A stretch of DNA of 64,000 bases from Vibrio agarivorans (GCF_030409635.1 NZ_JAUFQF010000001.1:806001-870000); one strand, 5' to 3'; positions 26,355 through 35,312 are shown, counted from the first letter of the stretch. Notes: generated by a model not told the origin, from the letters alone. Translations and numbers: made by a program.

Positions 26355-27577
26355 CAGGGTGAGATCGTGAACGTTTTTTAATCAAAACCACGATCGATTT
26401 GACGATCACATTTAGCTGTGATCATATACTCCCCTTTTAGGGAGAGCATTATGCACATTGACCACTTCAAAGAACATTTTCAAACGATTATCGACCAACG
26501 CCAAAGTGCAAAGGTCACATATTGCCTGTTTGATGTCCTTTTTGGCTCGCTATGTGCGGTAATTGCAGGCGCGAAAGGCTGGTTTGATATTCGTGAGTAC
26601 ATTCTCGGCCATCATGATTGGTTTAAGCGTAATGATTTGTTTTTGAATGGCATTCCTGCAGATGACACGATTGCTCGTATCATTTCTACTATTGAACCTG
26701 AGCAATTTCATGAGTGTTTCGTTAATTGGATGTCGTCAATACATACTCTTACCGAAGGTCAAGTGATTGCGATGGATGGCAAGACACTTCGCGGCTCATA
26801 TAATCGTGAAGACAGGGCGAGCACCATTCATATGGCCAGCGCCTATGCGTCGTCAAACAAGCTCGTACTGGGACAGCTAAAAACCGAACAAAAAAGTAAT
26901 GAAATTACAGCGATCCCTGAACTGATTAAGATGCTCGATATCAAGGGACCCCTAGTAACCATTGATGCTATGGCCTGCCAAACCAAAATTGCTAAAGCCA
27001 TTGTAGAGCAAGGTGGAGACTACTTGCTTGCTGTAAAGAACAACCAAGGAAAACTCCGACAAGCAATAGAAAAGGCATTCTCTTCTCAGCGAGCCAATGT
27101 AGCTGATGACATCTCTCTTGAGCAAGGGCATGGCCGTATAGAGTCTCGCTAATGCTATGTCCTTGATAGTAAAAACTTGAAGGTAACTTTGCTCGCTGGA
27201 AAGGCTTAAAGAGCATTGTAATGGTTGAAAACTTTCGCCTTGAGAAAGGTAAATCTGTCGACCTAGAGTACCGTTATTACATCAGCTCCAAAGAGCTGAG
27301 TGCAGAGCAAGCTGCGATGGCAGTCAGAGAGCATTGGGGCATAGAGTCAATGCACTGGGTGCTTGATGTCACCATGAATGAAGATGCGTGCCAGATATAC
27401 AAAGAACCTATCATGCCTACGTCATATGAGTTTAAACATGCTCCGAGAAGAGCCAACCAAACTAAGCATAGTAGGGAAACAAAAGCGATGTATGATGAAT
27501 ACGTCCATGCTAGAGGCGGTATTAAATGCAGGTTTCAGTCAAGTGGTGAAAAACTAGACACTCATGCGGTCGCCCTG
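26355..27577 (+). mobile_element. ISAs1-family insertion sequence, decayed (1223 bp)
   Basis: The left end begins CAGGGTGAGATCGTG and the right end, on the other strand, CAGGGCGACCGCATG, as expected for ISAs1 terminal repeats. A perfect 10-bp duplication GCTAAGCACC flanks it. The length fits a complete element. The transposase inside is broken, so the copy cannot move by itself. It sits between pocR and the PL24-like gene without splitting any gene I recognise. Confidence 0.93.
26451..27557 (+). pseudogene. ISAs1-family transposase, inactivated
   Basis: ISAs1/H-repeat type DDE transposase: FDVLFGSLCAVIAGAKGW, VIAMDGKTLRGS with the first Asp, and WGIESMHWVLDV with the Glu region can all be read. 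The frame is broken at least three times: a TAA at 27150-27152 where tyrosine is expected, a frame change near 27183 before NFARWKGL, and a frame change with probable small deletion near 27410 before CLRHMSLNM. The true C-terminus ends at TAG 27555-27557. Confidence 0.9.
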
Positions 27578-27587
27578 GCTAAGCACC
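27578..27587 (+). repeat. Target-site duplication, right copy
   Basis: GCTAAGCACC, identical to 26345-26354, follows the right end of the ISAs1 element. Confidence 0.9.
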
Positions 27588-27800
27588 GTCGTCAACTGAC
27601 ACATTAGGCATTGCTAATGTATACGCTACCACTTCTAGCCAACCCGACAGAACACGCTAGGCAAAATATGTTCGATAGTGAAGCAACATAAGACATTTTC
27701 ATTTAAACCTATGATTTGTAGAATTAATTTAAACTTGATGGTTGATACGTGACTGTTAGTTTTTCCATAGTGAAATGAAACAAACCTCACAGGTAAAATA

Positions 27801-29306
27801 ATGAAAAAAATAAATAACGCTTTGCGTAAAAATGTTTTGATCGGCTCAATGTTATTGATGCCAATGGGAATGGTTAATGCATCTGTAGTATTAGAAAGTG
27901 AAGTGCAAATAACTCAAGGTGCGTTGCATTTTGATGGTAAAAAAGTGGCTCGCTTTGCTGAAGATAACGGAACTGAAACTTATGACTACTTCTTCGGGCC
28001 TCATATCTCAGCGCATGGCGATAGTATAAAGAAATATAAAGACTACATATTCCTTACTTGGTACAAAGGCGGCAAACAAAATCGAGAGGTGATGCTTTCT
28101 CGTTACAATACAAAAACTGGCACAATAAAAACCATTGAGTTTCCACATCGCCACACCGGCTTCCTGGGTCAAAGACATATCGGTGAATCACATAACTACA
28201 TTTCCGTCGCGATTAGCCCTATCGATGGTACTATTCATATGCTCTATGATATGCATGCCTATGGAACTGATCGTCCTGCTGATGGGAGCTTTAGCAATGA
28301 CTATTTCCGTTACTCATACACAGTTCCTGGTGCTGCAGATGTATCAGATGATGAGTTCACGTTAGATAAGTTTATTAAAGATACCTCACCTGTAGCTGAA
28401 GGTCCTGACGATTATAAGCACCTCAGCTTGACTGGTGAAATCGATTACGACAACTACTCTGGATTAACATACCCAACATTCTTTACTAATGCTGACGGTA
28501 CCTTGTTGGTATATATGAGAAAGGGCGGCAATAATAACGGGGGGTACGTTTTCTCACACTATAATGCCGATGAAAGTAAGTGGACAGAATGGAACCAATT
28601 CAATGTACTTGACGCAAAGTCACACGGCAATGACTATAATTGGGGCCTTTACGGCAGCATGAAATATGTCAACGATAAGCTTAGAGTTGGCTTCCAGCAA
28701 CGTGCTAAACGTGATGACAAATACGTGTACCAAAACGGTGTATTTTATGCCTACTCAGACCACCCAAGTGGCGAAGGTAACTGGAAAAACCACAAAGGGG
28801 AAAGCATGTCTTTTCCTCTAATCAATACTGATGAAATTAAGGTATTTGAGCCAGGTGACTATATCTCTCACACCGAACAAGATTCAGTTCATATCGTCCA
28901 GAACTTCGACTGGACTGTAACAGAAAAAGGTGACATTCATATCATTAGTCGCGTTAAATCTAGAGACAACAAACGCCCAGATTTTGAGATGGTTCACCTT
29001 CATTCGTATAAACCTGCTGGTGCGCAAGACTTTATCATCAGTGATGACTTTGCTGGTGCAACCAACATTCATACCGCTGGGGATGATATTTATATCATTG
29101 GCTTAAATAAACAAGGTCGACCTTACGTTGAAAAAGCGAAAGGCGGTACAAATGACTTCGAGAGAGTTTATGAGGCTGACTCAGGCAAGCAGTTTAGTCA
29201 CGGTAAAGTTCACATTAAAGATGGCAAGTTATATTACTACTTAATGGAGCGTTCTGAAGGCACGTCTCGCCCACTTCATCTACAAGTGATTGATCTAGAC
29301 ATCTAA
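27801..29306 (+). CDS. Secreted beta-propeller polysaccharide lyase, PL24-like (candidate ulvan lyase)
   Basis: 501 residues with a Sec signal peptide (cut near residue 27, VNA-S). The body is a BNR_4-type repeat protein (PF15892) like the seven-bladed propeller ulvan lyases. H131 (GESHNYIS), H152 (DMHAYG), Y224 (GLTYP) and R240 (VYMRKGG) make a plausible His/Tyr lyase site. This and PL25 families share the fold at low identity; this protein looks unlike the PL25 enzyme at 49488, and I favour PL24. It would cut rhamnose-3-sulfate-GlcA linkages outside the cell or in the periplasm, leaving unsaturated uronate ends. Confidence 0.72.
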   Translation: MKKINNALRKNVLIGSMLLMPMGMVNASVVLESEVQITQGALHFDGKKVARFAEDNGTETYDYFFGPHISAHGDSIKKYKDYIFLTWYKGGKQNREVMLSRYNTKTGTIKTIEFPHRHTGFLGQRHIGESHNYISVAISPIDGTIHMLYDMHAYGTDRPADGSFSNDYFRYSYTVPGAADVSDDEFTLDKFIKDTSPVAEGPDDYKHLSLTGEIDYDNYSGLTYPTFFTNADGTLLVYMRKGGNNNGGYVFSHYNADESKWTEWNQFNVLDAKSHGNDYNWGLYGSMKYVNDKLRVGFQQRAKRDDKYVYQNGVFYAYSDHPSGEGNWKNHKGESMSFPLINTDEIKVFEPGDYISHTEQDSVHIVQNFDWTVTEKGDIHIISRVKSRDNKRPDFEMVHLHSYKPAGAQDFIISDDFAGATNIHTAGDDIYIIGLNKQGRPYVEKAKGGTNDFERVYEADSGKQFSHGKVHIKDGKLYYYLMERSEGTSRPLHLQVIDLDI

Positions 29307-29317
29307 GTTTATTTCCT

Positions 29318-29353
29318 AAGCCAGTCAGGTGTTACAACCCGACTGGCTTTTTT
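29318..29353 (+). terminator. Rho-independent terminator after PL24-like gene
   Basis: AAGCCAGTC pairs with GACTGGCTT around a 14-base loop and is followed by TTTT. It faces the convergent SDR gene. Confidence 0.85.
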
Positions 29354-29383
29354 ATCATTCTTTAAATCTAATCTTGTCAAGAA

Positions 29384-30160
29384 TTACGACATGTATTGCC
29401 CGCCATTGATATGCAGGATCTGCCCTGTCACATAACCAGACATAATATGTGAAGCAAGGTAACCAAATGTTGGCGCCATCTCATCTGCCGTGCCCAACCG
29501 CCCCATTGGAATCCCTTTACTCATTCGTTCTTTATCAGCATCATTTTTGTCTGCATGAAATGCAGTATCAACCGTACCTGGTGCAATAATATTAAAACGC
29601 ACATTATCCTTAGCATAGTTCTTTGCCCAAGAACGGTTCACTGTATGCAACCAGGCTTTTGATGCGGCGTAAAGTGATGCTCCAGGGCCACCACCAGAAT
29701 ACGCAGCGATTGAACCAACACTAATCACTGATGCAGACCAGTCACTTGTTGAAGCCGATGTTTTCAGGTGTGGCAAACACAAACGAACCATATCCATAGC
29801 TGAACGCATGTTTAGGTACGCAACATCATCAAAAAATTCAGCATCAATGTCTTCTAATTGCTTCCTATCAACCAAACCGCCAACATTATTAATTAGAACA
29901 TCAATACCGCCATGCTGGTCAACAAACATAGCCACAAATTCTTCGCAGGCTTCAGCATTAGAAAAATCGACCTGATAAAATTGAGCTCGTCCACCCAGGG
30001 ACTCTATCTCAGCAATTGTTTGTTCAATGTTGTCGTGAGGTCGATATGAGGTCAATGTGACTAATGCACCACTAGAAGCGAGAAATTTTGCCGCTGAAAG
30101 ACCGATTCCACTGGTTGATCCTGTAATAATGATGCGTTTATCTTTTAAATCACTGAACAT
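29384..30160 (-). CDS. Short-chain dehydrogenase/reductase, candidate unsaturated-uronate (DEH) reductase
   Basis: 258 residues, classical SDR. The NAD(P) motif is TGSTSGIG, NNVG follows, and the catalytic Ser-Tyr-Lys are in VGSIAAYSGG...YAASK. No membrane or signal segment. In alginate and ulvan users, an SDR of this type reduces 4-deoxy-5-ketouronate (DEH) to 2-keto-3-deoxygluconate. No kduI/kduD pair is in the window, so this gene is the best candidate to link GH88 and lyase products to KdgK. ATG 30160 is chosen for the AGGGG site before it. Other SDR substrates remain possible. Confidence 0.7.
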   Translation of the reverse strand: MFSDLKDKRIIITGSTSGIGLSAAKFLASSGALVTLTSYRPHDNIEQTIAEIESLGGRAQFYQVDFSNAEACEEFVAMFVDQHGGIDVLINNVGGLVDRKQLEDIDAEFFDDVAYLNMRSAMDMVRLCLPHLKTSASTSDWSASVISVGSIAAYSGGGPGASLYAASKAWLHTVNRSWAKNYAKDNVRFNIIAPGTVDTAFHADKNDADKERMSKGIPMGRLGTADEMAPTFGYLASHIMSGYVTGQILHINGGQYMS

Positions 30161-30175
30161 TTTATAACCCCTGTA

Positions 30176-30216
30176 AAAACAAAAAAACACCATATCACAA
30201 AATTGAAATGGTGTTT
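30176..30216 (-). terminator. Rho-independent terminator after second fucO
   Basis: On the minus strand AAAACACCAT pairs with ATGGTGTTTT around a 14-base loop and is followed by seven T. It ends only about 15 bases before the SDR start, so the SDR gene is either read by leakage or its promoter overlaps the hairpin. Confidence 0.85.
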
Positions 30217-30278
30217 TATTAAATTTTTGAATGAATACTCAAAGCCGTTAGTCACTCATAGAGTGAGCTAACAGATCA

Positions 30279-31433
30279 TTATGCTCCTAAAGACTCAACG
30301 TACAGATTAAGTACATCATCTGCAGTCATCGCTACTGGATTACCACCAGCACATGGATCCGCTAGCGCGCTCTCTACCCACGATTCAAGATCCTGCTTAG
30401 TCACACCAAACTCTGCGAAACCTTTCGGAATGCCGACTCTTTCACTCAGTTCACGAATAGCTCTAACAGCCTCTAAGCTCGCTTGCTCTTGCGACAAACC
30501 TTCTGTTTTGCACCCCAAAGCCGATGCCAAATTAGCAAACTTTTCTACACGGTGAGGTCGGTTGAACTCACATACAATCGGTAACAAAATCGCATTACAA
30601 ACACCATGTGGAAGGTTTTTGTGTGCACCTGCTGGGTGTGCCATAGCATGTACCATCCCCAAACCAGCACTGTTGAATGCCATACCTGCTAAGAACTGCC
30701 CTAGCGCCATCATTTCTCGAGCTTCGAAGTTTGAACCATCTTCCACCGTGTGTGGGAGGTATTTACTAATAACACGAACAGATTCTAATGCTGAATGGTC
30801 AGTTAAAGTATGCGCACCAACAGAAACATACGCTTCAATAGCATGAGTGAGAGCATCCATCCCTGTTGCAGCAGTAACGTCTGCTGGCAAACCTAGCATG
30901 ATTGAAGGATCGTTAACTGAAGCATCTGGAATGATGTTGCTATCGATAATGACACATTTCACTTTATTTTCTTCATCTGTAATTACAGCGTTGCTAGTCA
31001 CCTCAGCAGCAGTACCAGCAGTCGTATTGATTGCATAAAGAGGTACACCTGGGTTCTTCACATGACCAACACCAGTATAAAGTGTAATTGGTTTTGGGTT
31101 TGCTGTTAGAATCTTCACCGCTTTCGCTGTATCAATGGCGCTACCACCACCAAAACCGATAATGTAATCAGCACCTGAAGCCTGAAACGCTTCAAAAGCG
31201 CTATTTACAACACTAACTGTCGGATTTGGAACAGTATCCGTAAAACAACTAAAAACGAGTTGATTCTGGTCTAGCTCTTTAAGTAGTGGTTCTAACAAAC
31301 CTAGCTTTTCTAAAGCTTGGTCAGCGATGATGAATCCATTTCCACTGTTTTTGTTCGCTAAAAGTGCCACGAACTCCTTGATTGCCTCTTCACCAGAAAT
31401 ATTGATTTTTGGAAGTGCTAAAGTAAAAGCCAT
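30279..31433 (-). CDS. fucO: Lactaldehyde reductase / 1,2-propanediol oxidoreductase (second copy)
   Basis: 384 residues, iron-type alcohol dehydrogenase nearly colinear with the copy at 11916-13067; long identical runs occur around GFGGGSAIDTAK, INTTAGTAAEVTSN and the His motifs MVHAMAHPAG and LPHGVCNAIL. It reduces lactaldehyde from rhamnose breakdown to 1,2-propanediol in the cytoplasm. Starting at 31433 avoids six extra residues and puts AGGGA 8 bases upstream. It stands between TauE/SafE and the SDR gene. The duplication suggests heavy flux through lactaldehyde or separate cytosolic and BMC pools. Confidence 0.9.
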   Translation of the reverse strand: MAFTLALPKINISGEEAIKEFVALLANKNSGNGFIIADQALEKLGLLEPLLKELDQNQLVFSCFTDTVPNPTVSVVNSAFEAFQASGADYIIGFGGGSAIDTAKAVKILTANPKPITLYTGVGHVKNPGVPLYAINTTAGTAAEVTSNAVITDEENKVKCVIIDSNIIPDASVNDPSIMLGLPADVTAATGMDALTHAIEAYVSVGAHTLTDHSALESVRVISKYLPHTVEDGSNFEAREMMALGQFLAGMAFNSAGLGMVHAMAHPAGAHKNLPHGVCNAILLPIVCEFNRPHRVEKFANLASALGCKTEGLSQEQASLEAVRAIRELSERVGIPKGFAEFGVTKQDLESWVESALADPCAGGNPVAMTADDVLNLYVESLGA

Positions 31434-31572
31434 ATCATTTTCCCTAAACAATTATAATTAAAAACTTCAAAATCACGACTTTGAATCATGGACAGACAAA
31501 ATACAGAACGTTCAAGTTTACAATTAACAACATTTATGTTCTTTACTCGCCGGCCATGATTCAGATTAGAAT

Positions 31573-32388
31573 TTACAATGCGATATAAGAGAATAAACTT
31601 ACTGATATCACTAACATAGTTGCCAAATAAACATGGCTTTCTGACATGTGTTTCATTAAGTGTGCTGCAACGGGTACACCAACAAATGAACCAACAAAGA
31701 ATAAAATGGCGGTATGGATATCAGATTGCCCACCGCTTGCATACCCAACGGCAGCAATAGAAGATAAAAACAGGGCGAGAACAACCGAAGAGCCAATCGC
31801 CTTTTTAATATCTACATGAAGAATGCTATTCAGAACCGGCAGCAACAATACACCACCACCTACCCCAGTAGAGCCCATTACCGAGCCACAAAACATACCA
31901 GACACAATCGCCTTTTTGGGGTTAGGCTTAGCGTCAGTTGGAGCAGTTGAACCACTTTTATTGCTTCTATATTTAGAAAATACCGAAATTAATGACCCAA
32001 CCATCACGACAGTCACCAACCAAGCAATCGTTGTTTGAGTTACGTCTGAATAAAAGGGGTGATCATTAAAATAAACAACGACTTGGGTAACCATTAAAGT
32101 AACCGGGACTGCACCTAAGAACAACAGGATGATCTTGTTCCAAGAGACATTTTTCGCCTTAATATGAAGAAATGAGGCATTAATCTTCACCATTGCAGAA
32201 ATCATGCTGGCCGTTCCCACAGCAAGAACTGGGGACATCCCACAAAAGAGTTGTAACATTGGGATCAAGAGAACTCCGCCTCCAACACCTGTCAGCCCAA
32301 GGCAAAGCCCAAAGATACTTCCAAGTACTAATTTTAGTAGTACGCCATCTGACGCCCACACGCTCATTAACAACTCAAAAACACTCAT
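31573..32388 (-). CDS. TauE/SafE-family sulfite/sulfonate (anion) exporter
   Basis: 271 residues with about eight membrane spans. The two family repeats are visible: GLTGVGGGVLLIPML near the N-terminus and GSTGVGGGVLLLPVL in the middle. Members export sulfite or organosulfonates, and some sulfate. Next to a sulfatase maturase and several sulfatases, a role in moving out the sulfate or sulfite freed by desulfation is likely (inference). ATG 32388 is preferred over a TTG at 32403. It is divergent from the Crp-like gene. Confidence 0.85.
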   Translation of the reverse strand: MSVFELLMSVWASDGVLLKLVLGSIFGLCLGLTGVGGGVLLIPMLQLFCGMSPVLAVGTASMISAMVKINASFLHIKAKNVSWNKIILLFLGAVPVTLMVTQVVVYFNDHPFYSDVTQTTIAWLVTVVMVGSLISVFSKYRSNKSGSTAPTDAKPNPKKAIVSGMFCGSVMGSTGVGGGVLLLPVLNSILHVDIKKAIGSSVVLALFLSSIAAVGYASGGQSDIHTAILFFVGSFVGVPVAAHLMKHMSESHVYLATMLVISVSLFSYIAL

Positions 32389-32538
32389 CCTATCCCTCAC
32401 CAAAGACCAAACAAAAACATTGTTTCAATAAATGTAATCTACCGTACCATCGTGTTTTTAATTTATGGCTTTGATCATATTTTGGATTATTTATTTCAAG
32501 TACAATAACTCTGTAAGTAAGGGAGTTAGAACAAATCA

Positions 32539-33168
32539 ATGAAACCTATATCTCAGTATTCGTTACGCAGTAAGAGCAGTTTGCTAGACGTGAGTAAAAG
32601 AGAGGCTGTTTACATCAGCAATGCTGAGTCTTCAGGCTTCTATTACGTAGAGCAAGGATTCATCGGGTTGTACCAAGTTGCTGATACAGGCAAAGAGTCA
32701 CTTCTCAGACTCTATGGGCCAGGATCTTTTTTTGGGTATCGTTCTCTGTTCACAGGCCAACGTTATCCGGCAACATCTCGGGCAATGGAGGCAAGCAAGA
32801 TAAGGAAAATCGTCGTTAGGGATTTTGACTGTTTGCAACAATTATCCCCTGAATTGGCTAAGGACTTAGCTATTGAGGTTTGTCAAGAACTCGGCGATGC
32901 AGAAAAGCGCCTCGTTCAGTTCAGCGCCTTCAACGCAAAAAATAGGATCATTGACACAATTCATCATTTTTTTACCTACTATCCTCAATATCCTTGGACC
33001 TATCGAGAAATCAGTGAATACAGTGCAACTGATGTAACAACGGTCATTCGCTTTTGCAAATCACTCAAAGAGTCCGGTGTCTTGTGTAAGCAACATCGCA
33101 AACCCCACCCTTTAGACCTCAGCAGGCTTGACCGCTATCGAATTAAATCAAAGGAAAGTGCTTTGTGA
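32539..33168 (+). CDS. Crp/Fnr-family transcription regulator
   Basis: 209 residues. The N-terminal cyclic-nucleotide-binding-type barrel (about 15-115) has the GSFFGYRSLFTGQ stretch near the phosphate cassette position. The C-terminus (about 150-200) is a short winged helix, TYREISEYSATDVTTVIRFCKSLKESG. Fnr-type N-terminal cysteines are absent, so it does not sense oxygen by an Fe-S cluster. The effector is unknown. It is the first gene of a tight unit with two DUF202 genes and the sulfatase maturase, and may control that unit or nearby sulfatase genes. Confidence 0.82.
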   Translation: MKPISQYSLRSKSSLLDVSKREAVYISNAESSGFYYVEQGFIGLYQVADTGKESLLRLYGPGSFFGYRSLFTGQRYPATSRAMEASKIRKIVVRDFDCLQQLSPELAKDLAIEVCQELGDAEKRLVQFSAFNAKNRIIDTIHHFFTYYPQYPWTYREISEYSATDVTTVIRFCKSLKESGVLCKQHRKPHPLDLSRLDRYRIKSKESAL

Positions 33169-33533
33169 AAAAACTGTACTCTAGAAACAGCAAAAGATGG
33201 AGAGATGAAGGCACAGCGCCGGACTATCGTTTTTCGCTCGCTAACGAGCGAACCTACCTCGCTTGGATTAGAACTTCACTTGCGCTGCTCGCTGGGGCAA
33301 TTGCCTTAGACCAGTTAACACCTGATTTAGCCAACCCAACAATACGCTTGATCATCTCATGTTTTTTATGTCTCTGCTCCGGTTTAGTCGCTATCTATGC
33401 TTATCGTCGATGGTCTCTCAACGAGCAGGCGATGCGCCACAATAAGGAACTTCGATACACCTCAAACATGAAACTCATGAGCGCAATACTTTTGATTCTC
33501 ACCATCACCATTGCCTTGGCTATCACTATATGA
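33165..33533 (+). CDS. DUF202 inner-membrane protein, YidH-like
   Basis: 122 residues. The DUF202 signature LANERTYLAWIRTSLALLAGAIAL opens the first of three membrane spans. Start is GTG 33165, overlapping the Crp-like stop by four bases, with AAGGA upstream. E. coli yidH lies with yidF (maturase-like), yidG, yidJ (sulfatase) and yidK (SSS symporter), and the same families recur here. The function of DUF202 proteins is unknown; the association with sulfatases is notable. Confidence 0.85.
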   Translation: MKKLYSRNSKRWRDEGTAPDYRFSLANERTYLAWIRTSLALLAGAIALDQLTPDLANPTIRLIISCFLCLCSGLVAIYAYRRWSLNEQAMRHNKELRYTSNMKLMSAILLILTITIALAITI

Positions 33534-33799
33534 ATCCGGTCAATGGACTCCAAAAGGAGCGAACGGCTCTTTCTTGGTTGAGAACACAACTTGTTCTGTT
33601 TGGCATTGGTATCGTATTGTTCCGATTCGCTCTTGCGCACCCGAGCCCTATCATCTGCGTTACAAGTATTTTCGCTATGCTTATAGCGTGTGCTTGTACG
33701 CTATGGCGCTCAGACCTCACCAAACTCCTCGTTTCAATAATAATATGTCTACTAGCATCAACTTACGTCTGGACAATGCTAGGTAAAGTTATTTCATAG
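33530..33799 (+). CDS. DUF202 inner-membrane protein, YidG-like
   Basis: 89 residues, shorter than E. coli YidG (about 120). LQKERTALSWLRTQLVLFGIGIVLFRFA is the DUF202 signature and first span; two more spans follow. Its ATG overlaps the stop of the preceding gene (ATGA), indicating translational coupling. With the YidH-like protein it probably makes a pair in the inner membrane. Function is unknown. Confidence 0.82.
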   Translation: MNPVNGLQKERTALSWLRTQLVLFGIGIVLFRFALAHPSPIICVTSIFAMLIACACTLWRSDLTKLLVSIIICLLASTYVWTMLGKVIS

Positions 33800-33807
33800 G
33801 GTAACAA

Positions 33808-35097
33808 ATGAACACAATAACCAACTGTCATGTCATGGCAAAACCATCAGGCTCAGTATGTAACATCGACTGTGAATACTGCTTTTATCTTGAGAAAGAA
33901 AAGCTTTATCCAGAAAGACAGAAAAACTGGAGAATGAACGAAGAAACCCTAGAAGTCTTCATTCAACAATACATAGACGCTCAGAGTGGCGACAACGTTC
34001 AATTCGCATGGCAAGGCGGAGAGCCGACCTTATTAGGCATCGATTTCTATAAAAAAGTCATCGAGCTTTGTGAAAAATATGGCAGCGACAAAACTATATC
34101 ACATGCCTTTCAAACCAACGGTATCGTCATCAACGATGAATGGTGCGAACTATTCAAAAACAACAACTTCCTCATTGGTGTCTCTATCGATGGGCCTGAA
34201 GACCTTCATGACGCATATAGAACCAATACCAGCGGTCGAGGGACACATGATAAAGTAATCAAAGCGATCAAATTATTGAAGCAACACAACGTCGAGTTCA
34301 ATACACTCACGGTCGTCAATGACAAGAACGTCAAACACCCCTTAAGAACCTATCAATATCTAAAGAGCATTGGTTCAAACTTTATCCAGTTTATCCCCCT
34401 TGTCGAAAGAGAAGCTTCAGATGTCAACAATGAAGATACCTGGTTAGTCACCCCAGACGAAAAACACGGAAAAGTCACCAAGTGGTCCGTCAAACCGGGC
34501 GAATACGGTGAATTTCTTAATGAGATATTCGACTATTGGGTAAAAAATGACGTTGGCCAAGTATTCGTTCAGCAGTTCGACGCGACCTTATCGACTTGGG
34601 TAGGACAACCAAGTCCAATCTGTGTTTTTGCACCACGATGTGGACATGCTTTTGCTGTTGAAGCCAATGGTGACCTTTACCAGTGTGACCACTATGTCTA
34701 TCCGGAGTACAAGCTAGGTAACATCCACAGCACTGACATTACAACGATGAATAACAGTGAAGAAGCGATTGAGTTCGGTATGAACAAATCACAGCTACTC
34801 AATAGCAAATGCCAGTCTTGCCGTTATCGTTTTGCTTGTCATGGTGGTTGCCCTAAACATCGTTTCTTACCGGGCCCTAACGGAAAATTGGATCACAATT
34901 TCTTGTGTGAGGGTTACTATCGCTTTTTTGACCATAGTCAGCATGCTATGGCAATGATGGCGAAACTAATTAAAAATGGCCAGTCACCTGCACTCATTAT
35001 GCACTACCAAACTGAGCAACAGGCGAATCAAAAGGTTAGCCGCAATGCTTTGTGTCCTTGTGGTAGCGGCAACAAATACAAACGCTGCTGTGCATAA
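33808..35097 (+). CDS. Anaerobic sulfatase-maturating enzyme (radical SAM, SPASM, SEC-C tail)
   Basis: 429 residues. The radical-SAM motif is C18-x3-C22-x2-C25 (CNIDCEYC), AWQGGEPTL binds SAM, and the C-terminal SPASM region has the cysteines of CVFAPRCGHAF, YQCDHYVYPE and CRYRFACHGGCPKHR for two extra [4Fe-4S] clusters. It oxidises the active-site Cys or Ser of sulfatases to formylglycine in the cytoplasm without oxygen. The last 20 residues add a zinc-binding SEC-C motif (CPCGSGNKYKRCC), which is not needed for catalysis and may aid protein binding. All sulfatases in the window have the Cys-type motif. Confidence 0.93.
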   Translation: MNTITNCHVMAKPSGSVCNIDCEYCFYLEKEKLYPERQKNWRMNEETLEVFIQQYIDAQSGDNVQFAWQGGEPTLLGIDFYKKVIELCEKYGSDKTISHAFQTNGIVINDEWCELFKNNNFLIGVSIDGPEDLHDAYRTNTSGRGTHDKVIKAIKLLKQHNVEFNTLTVVNDKNVKHPLRTYQYLKSIGSNFIQFIPLVEREASDVNNEDTWLVTPDEKHGKVTKWSVKPGEYGEFLNEIFDYWVKNDVGQVFVQQFDATLSTWVGQPSPICVFAPRCGHAFAVEANGDLYQCDHYVYPEYKLGNIHSTDITTMNNSEEAIEFGMNKSQLLNSKCQSCRYRFACHGGCPKHRFLPGPNGKLDHNFLCEGYYRFFDHSQHAMAMMAKLIKNGQSPALIMHYQTEQQANQKVSRNALCPCGSGNKYKRCCA

Positions 35098-35102
35098 ATG
35101 AA

Positions 35103-35138
35103 AAAAGGTCCAAACACATCTTTGTCTTTGGACCTTTT
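35103..35138. terminator. Bidirectional rho-independent terminator
   Basis: AAAAGGTCCAAA pairs with TTTGGACCTTTT around a 12-base loop, flanked by A-rich and T-rich sides. It can stop the maturase transcript (+) and the small-ORF transcript (-). Confidence 0.85.
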
Positions 35139-35156
35139 ACAGCATTATCGTTGTAA

Positions 35157-35312
35157 TTATCGAAGCGAAGCGTATTTAATCTCTCTTGCTATGTTAATTT
35201 GCTGAGATGCCTGTTCGCGAAACTCTGTTTTACGTTTCTTTCTCGTTAACTCACGTAAGCAATTGATTTTTTGGATTCGCTTTCTCGTTTTTTCGTCGCC
35301 TTGCACGCTCAT
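35157..35312 (-). CDS. Small basic hypothetical protein (51 aa)
   Basis: 51 residues, strongly basic (K/R-rich with TRKRIQKINCLRELTRKKRKTEF), no signal or membrane segment. Support for translation: AAGGAG six bases before ATG 35312, and a terminator downstream. A longer open frame back to 35366 lacks a ribosome site. I do not recognise the family. It sits between the maturase and the rha-operon sulfatase. Confidence 0.5.
   Translation of the reverse strand: MSVQGDEKTRKRIQKINCLRELTRKKRKTEFREQASQQINIAREIKYASLR

Noticed and set aside
26401..26425. GATCACA-N6-TGTGATC palindrome as a CRP site
   Set aside because: The arms are in the reverse order of a CRP site (TGTGA-N6-TCACA) and it lies within the ISAs1 element.
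27221..27607. A separate 128-residue protein after the ISAs1 transposase
   Set aside because: Its first part continues the transposase in another frame and its last 60 residues are out of frame with the true C-terminus; it is part of the pseudogene.
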